Shown: positions 55,795-63,438 of the stretch, piece by piece
How the letters are laid out: each line of letters starts with the position of its first letter
How positions within the stretch are numbered: the stretch's first letter is position 1
Assembly: GCA_051654865.1 (NCBI GenBank)
Contig: JBOFYV010000141.1
Location: 1-63,438, forward strand
Direction: 5' to 3'
Length of the DNA: 63,438 nt
Source: JBOFOR01 sp051654865
Lineage (GTDB): Bacteria; Bacillota; Clostridia; Peptostreptococcales; Peptostreptococcaceae
Position numbers and translations under genes: made by a program
The notes under the pieces: model-generated
The model's database searches: none
Seen by the model: only the letters and a program-made list of their open reading frames with translations
Told to the model about the DNA's origin: nothing

Positions 55795-56691
55795 TTAGTT
55801 AGTTTGAACGAACGGATTATACTTACCTGGTTTCCAATTATTAGAATCATCAACATCTAACTCTAACTTAGGATCTTCCGATGTGTACATTATAAACTTA
55901 AACGTAGCCGTAATATCCCCCTTAGCCTTAGGTAAAGCTGTAACTGTACTCTGAGTATTACCGTCATTTGCTACATCACTACCGCTTGCTACACATATAG
56001 TATCCGCTACAGTTCTTTCACTCTCTTTTAAAGGACCACTAGCCAATACTTCTGAGCTATTCTTTAAATTAGGACAACTTTCCGTACTGTGATACAAATG
56101 ACTATCCAATGTCCAATATACCTTTTCTATATTAACAACCTGTTTCTTAAAATCATTACTTTGACTACTACCTATCACTTCATTAGCTGGTGGTATGTAA
56201 CTATCCATAGAATAATCTAAAATTTGAGTTGTATTCTTTTGTTCCTCTAGATAATACATAATTTCTCTTATTTTTTTATAATTACCTCTTAATGTTAATG
56301 AAGTAGGTATAGCATAAAAAGTCTCATACTTAATTGGCTCTTGTGGAGTATACTCTACTAAATCAACATCTAAACTTTTCAATTGTTTATCTAAACCAAT
56401 TAAAAATAGTCCATCCATCATATCATGATTTAAATTTCTACTTTTTGTAACTAATTCTCTTTTAGCCGATGATAAGCTATCTTCTAATTCAGGCATACGA
56501 ATAAGCTTTTCTTTATAATCTAACAACTCTGTATTAGCTACATTTACACTTCCTTTTGTAGCCTTATACTCTGAGTACTTGGGATATATAAACACAAATC
56601 CATAAGCAAAAACGCCTATTAATACTCCTATCGCTATTAATGCTTCTTTTGCACTAATCTCTTTATTTAAAATATCTTTATTCATTTTCAA
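55795..56691 (-). CDS. pilO: PilO-like assembly protein with Cys-containing insert
   Basis: This 298-residue bitopic protein has one N-terminal transmembrane helix (about 17-37), a coiled coil (about 50-90) and a periplasmic-side ferredoxin-like domain. It forms the alignment subcomplex with PilN. It is longer than usual (about 200-210): residues 190-235 read KVYWTLDSHLYHSTESCPNLK, with Cys206, and end with ICVASG, Cys233. This resembles a small YHxxxxCxxL...C module seen in other Gram-positive surface proteins. The gene overlaps pilMN by 14 bases. Confidence 0.85.
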   Translation of the reverse strand: MKMNKDILNKEISAKEALIAIGVLIGVFAYGFVFIYPKYSEYKATKGSVNVANTELLDYKEKLIRMPELEDSLSSAKRELVTKSRNLNHDMMDGLFLIGLDKQLKSLDVDLVEYTPQEPIKYETFYAIPTSLTLRGNYKKIREIMYYLEEQKNTTQILDYSMDSYIPPANEVIGSSQSNDFKKQVVNIEKVYWTLDSHLYHSTESCPNLKNSSEVLASGPLKESERTVADTICVASGSDVANDGNTQSTVTALPKAKGDITATFKFIMYTSEDPKLELDVDDSNNWKPGKYNPFVQTN

Positions 56692-58267
56692 TCACAACCC
56701 CCTCTTGAAGTACTGCATTTATTACAAATGAATATACCTTCTTGCCGTCTTGTTCTACCTCATTTACATTTAAAAGATCCACTTTTTCGAAATATCCTAG
56801 ACTTTTTAAATTGTATGCAAATTGACCTGCGTGAGTTGGTGTTGATGCAATTGCATCTATTTTTATAACATTAGGCACCTGATCGTATATAGGTTGTTCT
56901 GTTTGTTCATCATTTTGATTCTCATTTGTATTTCCTTCATTATTTTGCACTTGTGATTTATCTTCTTCTAACTCTACTGCGCTACTATCATATGTTAAAC
57001 TTAAACTCTTTAAGTCTACTTTATAAGGAATTTTTTTATCTATATCCGATAATACACTTCCCCAAGTTGGTTTTTTTGAATCTAACATATCATATATTTC
57101 AATTTCTTCTTTTATTTTATTTATTTCTTCTTCAATATTTTCTATTTCTTTATAATCTACCATTATGTCATCTATTTGAGCTTGAATTATTTTTAGTTCC
57201 TTTTGTTTAAGAATATTCATACCTGTGAAAAACATATATGGTAACAATCCTATAAGTCCAACTGCCATTGCTATAACTGATATTTCTTTAAGTTTATTTA
57301 CTCTATTTTGTTTATCTCTTATATCTTTGCTAACTAAATTTATCAGGGAATATTTACTTTTTTCAGAATACCTTAACATAATCCCTAGATTATCTACTAT
57401 CATATTTATAATTTCAAGTGGCATATCCTTTGTAAAATCATTTTTTATATCAATAAATTTATCTAAACCTACCACTATATTACTTTTAAATCTTTCTTTA
57501 AATACTTGTATTAAATCAGCATTTTGACTATATGCACCTATAAGTAATATCTCTTCTATACTTTTACCAAAGTTTCTTGACGAGTAATAATTCATCAGTC
57601 CAACAACTTCATCTGCAAGAGATAAGTTTTTTATATATTCACTTTCTGTATTTACTACTATCGGTATATTATCGTGTATAAATAAAGAATCGTTTTTGTA
57701 TATATCAACTATACTTCCATATTCACCTAAGTTTACTACCATCATATCCTCATAATCTACCTTCTTTAAATTTCTTAGATATGATGTTGGTAATGTATCA
57801 ATAGCCTTTACCTGTAACTTAAATCCTTTGAATATATTTATAATTTTTTCAACTTCATCTTTCCTAATCGCTGCTAATATTAAATCTAAATACTCTATTT
57901 CTGATTCTTTAAACTCCCTAGTTACTTCGTATGAAAATATATAATCTTCTCTCTCTAATGACATAATTTCATCAATTTCCATATTCATCATCTTAGAGAG
58001 CTCTTTAGGTGATACTTTAGGTATACTATTTGGTTTAACTATAACTTCTCTTGTATTTAAACAAAGTACTACCTCTTTACTTTTATAATCAAATCTTCTA
58101 AGAGCTTCTTTTAAAACCTGATATCTATCACTATAGTCTATTTCTTCTAACTCTGCCTGAGCTAAAAAATAAGTATTTTTTATATTATACTTTTGCTTTT
58201 TCTTGATGTACTCTCCTTCAACTATAGAAACAAAGTTTCCATAATAGGAGATGTATAATTTACTCAT
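56678..58267 (-). CDS. pilMN: Fused PilM-PilN assembly protein
   Basis: This 529-residue protein is a fusion of PilM (actin-like, ATP-binding, about 1-300) and PilN (SLINLVSKDIR start, transmembrane helix about 333-350, then coiled coil and ferredoxin-like domain). In most bacteria these are two proteins that meet at the cytoplasmic face; the fused form is known in C. difficile. A Glu/Asn/Gln-rich stretch (about 440-470) is a flexible linker. It lies directly after pilC, with no pilin gene between. Confidence 0.9.
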   Translation of the reverse strand: MSKLYISYYGNFVSIVEGEYIKKKQKYNIKNTYFLAQAELEEIDYSDRYQVLKEALRRFDYKSKEVVLCLNTREVIVKPNSIPKVSPKELSKMMNMEIDEIMSLEREDYIFSYEVTREFKESEIEYLDLILAAIRKDEVEKIINIFKGFKLQVKAIDTLPTSYLRNLKKVDYEDMMVVNLGEYGSIVDIYKNDSLFIHDNIPIVVNTESEYIKNLSLADEVVGLMNYYSSRNFGKSIEEILLIGAYSQNADLIQVFKERFKSNIVVGLDKFIDIKNDFTKDMPLEIINMIVDNLGIMLRYSEKSKYSLINLVSKDIRDKQNRVNKLKEISVIAMAVGLIGLLPYMFFTGMNILKQKELKIIQAQIDDIMVDYKEIENIEEEINKIKEEIEIYDMLDSKKPTWGSVLSDIDKKIPYKVDLKSLSLTYDSSAVELEEDKSQVQNNEGNTNENQNDEQTEQPIYDQVPNVIKIDAIASTPTHAGQFAYNLKSLGYFEKVDLLNVNEVEQDGKKVYSFVINAVLQEGVVIENE

Positions 58268-58283
58268 TAGTTAAATTCTCCTC

Positions 58284-59489
58284 CTAAATTGCATCGTATA
58301 TACTTAACATTGGTAAAAATACACCTATAACTAATATGGCTACCATAATCCCAACAATTATAATCATTATCGGTTCTATCATAGCAACCATTCTATTTAA
58401 GTATATCTCAGCCTCATGCTCATAAAACTCTGCCATTTGATTACTTATATTCTCTAATTGCCCTGTTTGCTCTCCTATAGATATCATCTGTATTAAAACA
58501 GGATCAAAATATTTTGACTGATCTAGGTTGTCTGCTAGAGTCTCCCCTCTTATAAGTCCATCCTTTGCTTTTGCTACAGCTTTTTCTGCTATAGAATTAT
58601 TCAAACTCTCTTTTATATAATCCAAACCTTGTAATATTGGAAACCCTGTTGATACAAATAAATATAATGCTCTAGAAAATCTCATAGAAACGATACTGTT
58701 TATACCTTTACCTAAAAGAGGTACCTTATTTACAAATAAATCTTTTTGATGTCTCCCCACAGATGTTTTTATATATTTGCCCAGGAAATATACCCCTACA
58801 AATCCTATTATTAAAACTAGCCACCAATAATTTTTCATAAAAGTTCCAACTGCCATTATTATCTTTGTAACTAACGGAAGCTCTGCTCCAACTTCTAAAA
58901 TTGTATCTATCATAGTTGGTAGTATAAAACTTGTAAATATGAAAAGCATAACAGTGGAAGTTATAGCAACTATCGTAGGATACATAGATGCATTCTTTAT
59001 TTTCTGAGTGATTCTATGCTCTCTCTCATAAAATAAAGACATGCTTTTCAAAACTTCTTCTAATGTTCCTGTTGCTTCACCTGTAGCAACCATCGCACCT
59101 AATAATCTAGGAAATTTAGATTCTTTTTCTAGCATAGCATCTGCTATAGTAGAACCTCTTTTTATATCACTAACTATTCTATTTATCTCACTTGCTAATA
59201 TTTTATTATCCGTTTTTTTACCCAATGTTTCCAGACCAATTATACTATTTATACCTGATGATAATATAATTGCAAACTGTCTACAAAAATGACTTATCTG
59301 GTCAGCTTTTAGCTTCTTCTTTTTACTATTTATTTTAAACAAAGATGTAGAATGGCTGTCCTTTATATCTAGCACTTTAAGTTTTTTATCTTTAAGTAAC
59401 TTTCTCGCCTCTTTAAAATCATTTGCTTCTACAATCCCTTTAGTTTTTTTTCCACTTAAATTTATAGCTTCATACTTAAATTTTTTCAT
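58284..59489 (-). CDS. pilC: Type IV pilus inner membrane platform protein PilC
   Basis: This polytopic membrane protein couples the motor to pilin insertion. It has two T2SSF domains (about 65-190 and 270-390), each followed by hydrophobic helices, and the basic N-terminal segment MKKFKYEAINLSGKKTKGI. The 401-residue length is standard. It follows pilB by 15 bases. Confidence 0.94.
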   Translation of the reverse strand: MKKFKYEAINLSGKKTKGIVEANDFKEARKLLKDKKLKVLDIKDSHSTSLFKINSKKKKLKADQISHFCRQFAIILSSGINSIIGLETLGKKTDNKILASEINRIVSDIKRGSTIADAMLEKESKFPRLLGAMVATGEATGTLEEVLKSMSLFYEREHRITQKIKNASMYPTIVAITSTVMLFIFTSFILPTMIDTILEVGAELPLVTKIIMAVGTFMKNYWWLVLIIGFVGVYFLGKYIKTSVGRHQKDLFVNKVPLLGKGINSIVSMRFSRALYLFVSTGFPILQGLDYIKESLNNSIAEKAVAKAKDGLIRGETLADNLDQSKYFDPVLIQMISIGEQTGQLENISNQMAEFYEHEAEIYLNRMVAMIEPIMIIIVGIMVAILVIGVFLPMLSIYDAI

Positions 59490-59504
59490 CTCAAATCATC
59501 CTCA

Positions 59505-61175
59505 TTAATCAGATATGTATGTTGTTTTTAGCATTTCCTCTACTGTAGTTATTCCTTTTAATACCTTATCTGCCGCATCGTCTCTCATCGTTCTCATTCC
59601 AAGTGAACTTGCTTTTTCTAATATATCATCCGCTTTTGCACCTTGGTCTATAAGGTTTCTTAGTGGTTTAGTTACTTGTAAAAACTCATATACTCCCATT
59701 CTACCTTTATATCCAGTTTTATTGCACTTTTCACAACCTTCTCCTCTATATAAAGTCAGTTCATCATCTATAGGAACTACAAGAGCTTTCTTTTCTCCAA
59801 TCGAAGCTTCATAACTATACTTACAATCTGGACATATCTTTCTTATAAGTCTTTGTGATACAACACCTATTAACGAAGATGTTATTAAGAAACTATCTAT
59901 ATTCATATCTAATAATCTAGAAATAGCTCCAACAGCAGTATTAGAGTGAAGTGTGCTTAGAACTAAGTGACCTGTTAAGGATGCTCTAATCGCAATCTCA
60001 GCAGTATCATAATCTCTTATTTCTCCAACCATTATTATATCTGGATCTTGACGAAGAAAAGCCCTCAAGGCACTGGCAAAATCTAGACCTGCTTTATAAT
60101 TTATCTGAGATTGATTAATACCAGGCAAATCATACTCAACAGGATCTTCTATTGTTAATACATTCTTTTCTGTACTATTTAATTGATTTAGCATAGAGTA
60201 TAAAGTTGTTGTCTTTCCACTTCCAGTAGGTCCAACAACTAATATTAATCCATATGGATTAGCTAATAATTTATTATATATATCTATAGATTCTCTACTT
60301 AGACCTAACTGTTCTTTACTTACCATAAAACTACTTTTATCAAGTACTCTCATAACAACTTTTTCATCTTTACTTGTAGGCATTGTTGAAACTCTAAAAT
60401 CTATTGATTTGTTATCTACATTTATTATAATTCTTCCATCTTGAGGAAGTCTTTTTTCTGATATATTAAGTCCTGCCATTATCTTTATACGACTGACAAT
60501 AGCTTTGTATGGTTTAGCACTTGATTTCATATGTTCTGTTAGAATTCCATCTATCCTAAACCTAATTCTCATAAAATCTCCATCTTGTTCTATATGTATA
60601 TCACTTGCCTTTGTTCTAACCGCAGACTCTAATACACTTTGAACAAGCCTAACTATAGGAGCTTCATTTACATCATCATCTATTAATATTTCTTCCTTTG
60701 GTTTTTCTATTTTTACATAATCACTTATAGCTTTATCTAAATCTGCATTTGCATATGAAAAACTAATAGCATTGTTTATATCTCCTATCGTTGCGATACT
60801 TGCTGCTATATCCATATCTGCTATACGCTTTACATCTTGTATTGCAGATCTATCCTGTGGATCTGCCATTGCTAAGTGTAGTTTGTTATCTTCAATTTTA
60901 TACGGTATTATCTTATACCTTTTACATATATTTTCTGGAATTAATTGTGTTGCACGTGGATCGATCGTTGATTTCGTTAACGGTACGTTTTGTATATTTA
61001 AAAGCTCTGTAAGAACATTAGTTAATAACTCTGCTGTTATATGACCTTGCTCTATTAGAATTTCTCCGACTCTTTTTCCTGTTCCTTTTTGAAGCGATAG
61101 TGCCCTCTCTAATTGTTCATTGGTTATGTATCCTTTTTCAACTAGCTTATCTCCGATCCTTGCTTTTTGTGTCAT
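59505..61175 (-). CDS. pilB: Type IV pilus extension ATPase PilB with MshEN domain
   Basis: This hexameric motor drives pilus polymerisation. GAGGTG precedes the ATG at 61173-61175 (556 aa). An N-terminal MshEN domain carries two 24-residue motifs, at 6-29 (RIGDKLVEKGYI ... Q) and 35-58 (RVGEILIEQGHI), separated by exactly five residues, the layout known for direct c-di-GMP binding. The ATPase has Walker A GPTGSGKTTT, Asp box, Walker B MVGEIRD, and a zinc site CPDC...CEKC. A c-di-GMP-II riboswitch lies just upstream. Confidence 0.95.
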   Translation of the reverse strand: MTQKARIGDKLVEKGYITNEQLERALSLQKGTGKRVGEILIEQGHITAELLTNVLTELLNIQNVPLTKSTIDPRATQLIPENICKRYKIIPYKIEDNKLHLAMADPQDRSAIQDVKRIADMDIAASIATIGDINNAISFSYANADLDKAISDYVKIEKPKEEILIDDDVNEAPIVRLVQSVLESAVRTKASDIHIEQDGDFMRIRFRIDGILTEHMKSSAKPYKAIVSRIKIMAGLNISEKRLPQDGRIIINVDNKSIDFRVSTMPTSKDEKVVMRVLDKSSFMVSKEQLGLSRESIDIYNKLLANPYGLILVVGPTGSGKTTTLYSMLNQLNSTEKNVLTIEDPVEYDLPGINQSQINYKAGLDFASALRAFLRQDPDIIMVGEIRDYDTAEIAIRASLTGHLVLSTLHSNTAVGAISRLLDMNIDSFLITSSLIGVVSQRLIRKICPDCKYSYEASIGEKKALVVPIDDELTLYRGEGCEKCNKTGYKGRMGVYEFLQVTKPLRNLIDQGAKADDILEKASSLGMRTMRDDAADKVLKGITTVEEMLKTTYISD

Positions 61176-61204
61176 TTTTATCACCTCTTTTTTGCTATAT
61201 CATT

Positions 61205-61318
61205 AAAATCGGCTACACTTATACCTATGTAAAAGTGTAGCCGGTTGCACCACTAACTCCATATATTCCAGGTGCCCAAATACAGAATATACTTCAAAGT
61301 TTCTTATATTATACTTTA
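61205..61318 (-). ncRNA. c-di-GMP-II riboswitch upstream of pilB
   Basis: On the minus strand the leader carries GAAACTTTGA (61303-61294), TTGGGCACC (61279-61271), GGAGTTAGT (61260-61252) and GGTGCAACCGGC (61251-61240). These are the conserved blocks of the class II c-di-GMP aptamer in the right order. The spacing between GAAAC and ACCG equals that of the C. acetobutylicum aptamer as I recall it. The GCACC:GGTGC helix differs from that example by a compensatory change. The class II core binds c-di-GMP by a pseudoknot. The hairpin at 61210-61243 uses the 3' end of the aptamer and looks like the expression platform. Confidence 0.88.
61210..61243 (-). terminator. Terminator-like hairpin of the riboswitch
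   Basis: A perfect 11-bp stem CGGCTACACTT / AAGTGTAGCCG (61243-61233 with 61220-61210) is followed leftward by ATTTTAATG. Its 5' arm takes the last bases of the aptamer (CCGGC and the 3' strand of P1). Ligand binding would therefore prevent it, giving an ON switch. The T-tract is only four bases, so read-through may be partial. Confidence 0.75.
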
Positions 61319-61322
61319 GTAC

Positions 61323-61328
61323 ATTATA
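61323..61328 (-). promoter_or_regulatory. Promoter -10 of the pilB operon
   Basis: TATAAT on the minus strand preceded by TGG (extended -10, TGnTATAAT). The transcript would start near 61315, exactly before the aptamer. No good -35 is visible. It lies just after the stop of the O-antigen-ligase-like gene, showing that the pilB operon can be transcribed separately. Confidence 0.65.
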
Positions 61329-61335
61329 CCATATT

Positions 61336-62790
61336 TTACCTATTTTTCTCGTTCGAAATTATAATATTTGCACATATACCTGAGTATATCCAAAAGAAAA
61401 TTGAAGTACCTATGAAACTATCATTAAATAATCCTTGAAATGCATATGCTACAACTCCAAATGAAGTTATGTATAGCATTTTATTATCAATACCTTTTAT
61501 GTACAGTTTTACTGTTCTTATTAATATCCACAGTATTATTCCTAGTAACCCAATAAGTCCAAGTACACCGCATCCATACCAAACTGTAAGATACCAATTA
61601 TGCGGTTTATCGATAAATATATTTCCATTATCAGGATTATCATGGTCTATGGTATAAGGAAATGTATCAAATCCATATCCAAACATAGGCCTTTCCTTTA
61701 TTAATTTTAAAGTTTCTTTCCATATATGCATACGACCTGTACTTAAAGAGTCTAATTTCTCAAAAGCTGTTGACTCTTCATCTCTATCATTCCATATATT
61801 TCGATTCTCTGATTTTATATTAATAACTCTTTCAAAAAATCCAAAAGTTTCATCATATATTCTACCATTATGTGAGTATAGTATTGAAAATACTAATGAA
61901 TTAGATACTATAAGTATCGCTGACCATTTAATTATGTTCTTTCGTTGTTCATATTTGAATGATATTAATATAGCTATCGGAGATAGCACTATTAATGTTA
62001 AAAATCCACTTAGAGATAATGATACTAGTACCACTGTAAATGACATTATTGAACAGAATAATATTGATATTTTTATTTTATTATTCTTCTCTAGCATAAG
62101 ATATATTGTACTTACTACAAATATACAACCTCCTAGACCACTACTAAAATTCGGATTATATAATGTAGTCATTAACCTTCCGCTAATCTTACCACTACTA
62201 TTTATTAAGATATTTGCTATTTCATAGCTTAGTATATTTACTCCATAAAAATCTAGTAGTCCTAGTATTGTATTTAATATCAAGAATGGGATAAGTGTAA
62301 AATATATGTATCTATAATATTTATTATCAATTTTCAAATTGTATATTATAAAGAATATTAATAAATAACATATCCAAGCTATTGCCCCTTCGAACCTCTC
62401 GCTATTTCCAAACAATGCAATCTGCTTATAATCTGATACTATCGTAGATATTAGCACTGATGATATCATTATCAAGAAAAATTTATTTAGGTTAGTTTGT
62501 TTAAAATTATAATTTTCAAACATTACTTTGTACGTAAATATTACACATATTATTCCGGATATTATAAATAATGCAATTGATTTAGAGTAATTGAATATTT
62601 CTGTTTTATATCCGGTTCCATATAATTTATTTAGCATTATCTTAGGACTTACGCTCCATATATTGCTTGTATAAATAATAGACGGTATTATTATCAATCC
62701 AATTAGTAATGTAAATAATATAACTTTAGTCGTTGTACTTTCATTATTTTGTTTTAATTTTCTAGCTTTTGTTCCTTTTGATTGTTCCAT
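61336..62790 (-). CDS. O-antigen ligase-like membrane protein (Wzy_C family)
   Basis: This 484-residue protein has about twelve transmembrane helices and a large loop (about 320-400) with the ligase-type motif: a region KERPMFGYGFDTF, then KPHNWYLTVWYGCGVLG. Members of this family join a lipid-linked glycan to lipid A core, or act as pilin O-oligosaccharyltransferases (PilO/PglL type). In a Gram-positive pilus locus, transfer to a pilin or another surface protein is the likeliest role. It lies between a TPR protein gene and pilB, on the same strand. Confidence 0.82.
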   Translation of the reverse strand: MEQSKGTKARKLKQNNESTTTKVILFTLLIGLIIIPSIIYTSNIWSVSPKIMLNKLYGTGYKTEIFNYSKSIALFIISGIICVIFTYKVMFENYNFKQTNLNKFFLIMISSVLISTIVSDYKQIALFGNSERFEGAIAWICYLLIFFIIYNLKIDNKYYRYIYFTLIPFLILNTILGLLDFYGVNILSYEIANILINSSGKISGRLMTTLYNPNFSSGLGGCIFVVSTIYLMLEKNNKIKISILFCSIMSFTVVLVSLSLSGFLTLIVLSPIAILISFKYEQRKNIIKWSAILIVSNSLVFSILYSHNGRIYDETFGFFERVINIKSENRNIWNDRDEESTAFEKLDSLSTGRMHIWKETLKLIKERPMFGYGFDTFPYTIDHDNPDNGNIFIDKPHNWYLTVWYGCGVLGLIGLLGIILWILIRTVKLYIKGIDNKMLYITSFGVVAYAFQGLFNDSFIGTSIFFWIYSGICANIIISNEKNR

Positions 62791-62798
62791 AACTACCC

Positions 62799-63266
62799 CT
62801 ATTTAATATCATTTTGTATTTCTTGTACTTTAATTTTTTCTTCTTTAGATAAATCTAACTTTTCTAATATTTTTATAGTTTTTTCAATTTGTTCATATTC
62901 ATAGTTTTCTTTTAGTACATCTATGTATTTTAGTAATATTTTAGAGTTTTCTTTTAGAATTGGTCTTTGTTTAAAGGCTTTCTCTATTTCAGCTTGAGCA
63001 TTTTTATAGTCTTTTAAGTTTATATAGATATCTGCTTTATCTAAATATAAGTTGTAGTTATTTGGTTCTAGTGTCTGTAGATAGTTTATTTTTTCTAAAG
63101 CTTCTTTATTTCTATTCTTTGATAATTTCATTTCTGCTATATCTACATGTATTCTGAATTTACCTTTATACTCTAGATTTTGTGTAAGACCTACATACAC
63201 TTGGTAAGATATTGTTATAGTTGTTACGATTACAAATGCTAATAAATATTGTTTTGATTTATTCAT
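62799..63266 (-). CDS. Membrane-anchored TPR protein
   Basis: This 155-residue protein has an N-terminal transmembrane anchor (about 7-26) and three to four tetratricopeptide repeats outside (about 40-135; EALEKINYLQTLEPNNYNLY and the following DYKNAQAEIEKAFKQRP). TPR proteins scaffold complexes. It is 8 bases upstream of the ligase-like gene and so in one operon. The Wzy_C ligases are often followed by or fused to TPR repeats, which supports a joint function. Confidence 0.82.
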   Translation of the reverse strand: MNKSKQYLLAFVIVTTITISYQVYVGLTQNLEYKGKFRIHVDIAEMKLSKNRNKEALEKINYLQTLEPNNYNLYLDKADIYINLKDYKNAQAEIEKAFKQRPILKENSKILLKYIDVLKENYEYEQIEKTIKILEKLDLSKEEKIKVQEIQNDIK

Positions 63267-63297
63267 ATATATTTTCCCCTGTTTGTTTCATAAAAAA

Positions 63298-63319
63298 AGC
63301 AGGAAAATTAATTCCTACT
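63298..63319 (-). terminator. Terminator after the right-edge gene
   Basis: An 8-bp stem with one G.U pair (63312-63319 with 63298-63305) is followed leftward by seven T residues. It comes right after the stop of the right-edge gene and separates it from the TPR gene. Confidence 0.75.
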
Positions 63320-63326
63320 GTTTTCT

Positions 63327-63438
63327 TTATTTATTATTCACTAGTGTCATTTTGATATATGTACTACTTGATGATGCTGTATTTGGTGTATCTATTTCAA
63401 CAGCTTCTCCTAAATCCTTTTTAAGTTTTTCTTTTTCT
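63327..63438 (-). CDS. C-terminal fragment of an unidentified protein, possibly a pilin
   Basis: The last 36 codons of a gene that enters from beyond the right edge. The peptide begins EKEKLKKDLGEAVEID and ends STYIKMTLVNNK before a TAA at 63327-63329. A lysine-rich helix, a Ser/Thr-rich turn and a final beta strand resemble the end of a small surface domain such as a Gram-positive type IV pilin. The major pilin is otherwise missing from this locus, and in C. difficile pilA1 precedes pilB1. This is suggestive but not enough for an assignment. Confidence 0.45.
   Translation of the reverse strand, partial: EKEKLKKDLGEAVEIDTPNTASSSSTYIKMTLVNNK

Noticed and set aside
1..63438. CRISPR arrays, insertion sequences, prophage or integrative elements
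   Set aside because: I found no regular spaced repeats, transposase, integrase or phage genes. The window looks like stable core chromosome plus the pilus locus.

Overview
The window is a chromosomal segment of a low-GC, spore-forming, Gram-positive anaerobe. Gene content and order point to Clostridia, most likely Peptostreptococcaceae close to Clostridioides difficile. The evidence is the set of sporulation genes (spoIIE, yabP, yabQ, spoVT, a SpoVB-like flippase, a YdcC-like lipoprotein), the Firmicute order acpS-ydcC-alr-mazEF, the order mfd-spoVT-flippase-yabN-rqcP-yabP-yabQ-divIC-spoIIE, and a type IV pilus cluster next to pth-mfd. The genus is not resolved. Almost all genes lie on the minus strand; only three protein genes are on the plus strand.

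Layout. Positions 1-300 hold the first bases of a 16S rRNA gene, its leader and two tandem strong promoters, all reading off the left edge. Positions 431-9000 hold small proteins, a CtpA-type protease, 5-formyl-THF cyclo-ligase, a Lon-like protease, a PrcB-like exported protein, a FAD oxidoreductase and a two-part transketolase. Positions 9334-12661 are the mazEF/alr/ydcC/CBS/acpS block. Positions 12831-19732 are a complete F1Fo ATP synthase operon whose c subunit carries a Na+-type binding signature and whose epsilon subunit is very short. A decayed dCMP deaminase gene (19995-20292) separates it from upp-rpiB-tsaC-ZIP-prfA-prmC-yqhQ-tdk-rpmE-rho. Positions 29291-33499 hold glpX, a 37-residue membrane protein, galU and an exported PepF. 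A cluster of DnaA-box-like 9-mers fills the gap 33602-33930. Positions 33928-48229 are the sporulation, division and housekeeping block from spoIIE to pth.

The most interesting part is 48250-63438, a type IV pilus locus: pilB, pilC, a fused pilMN, pilO, pilV, pilU, pilK, pilT and two prepilin peptidases. It is preceded by a TPR protein and an O-antigen-ligase-like membrane protein. Three independent elements tie it to cyclic di-GMP: a c-di-GMP-II riboswitch with a terminator-like hairpin in front of pilB, an MshEN c-di-GMP-binding signature at the N-terminus of PilB, and a membrane EIIC-EAL fusion with all expected phosphodiesterase residues between the two peptidase genes. The inferred picture is a pilus operon that reads c-di-GMP at the RNA and motor levels, with a candidate degrading enzyme in the same locus. 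No major pilin gene lies between pilC and pilMN. The C-terminal fragment at the right edge might be one, but this cannot be decided here.
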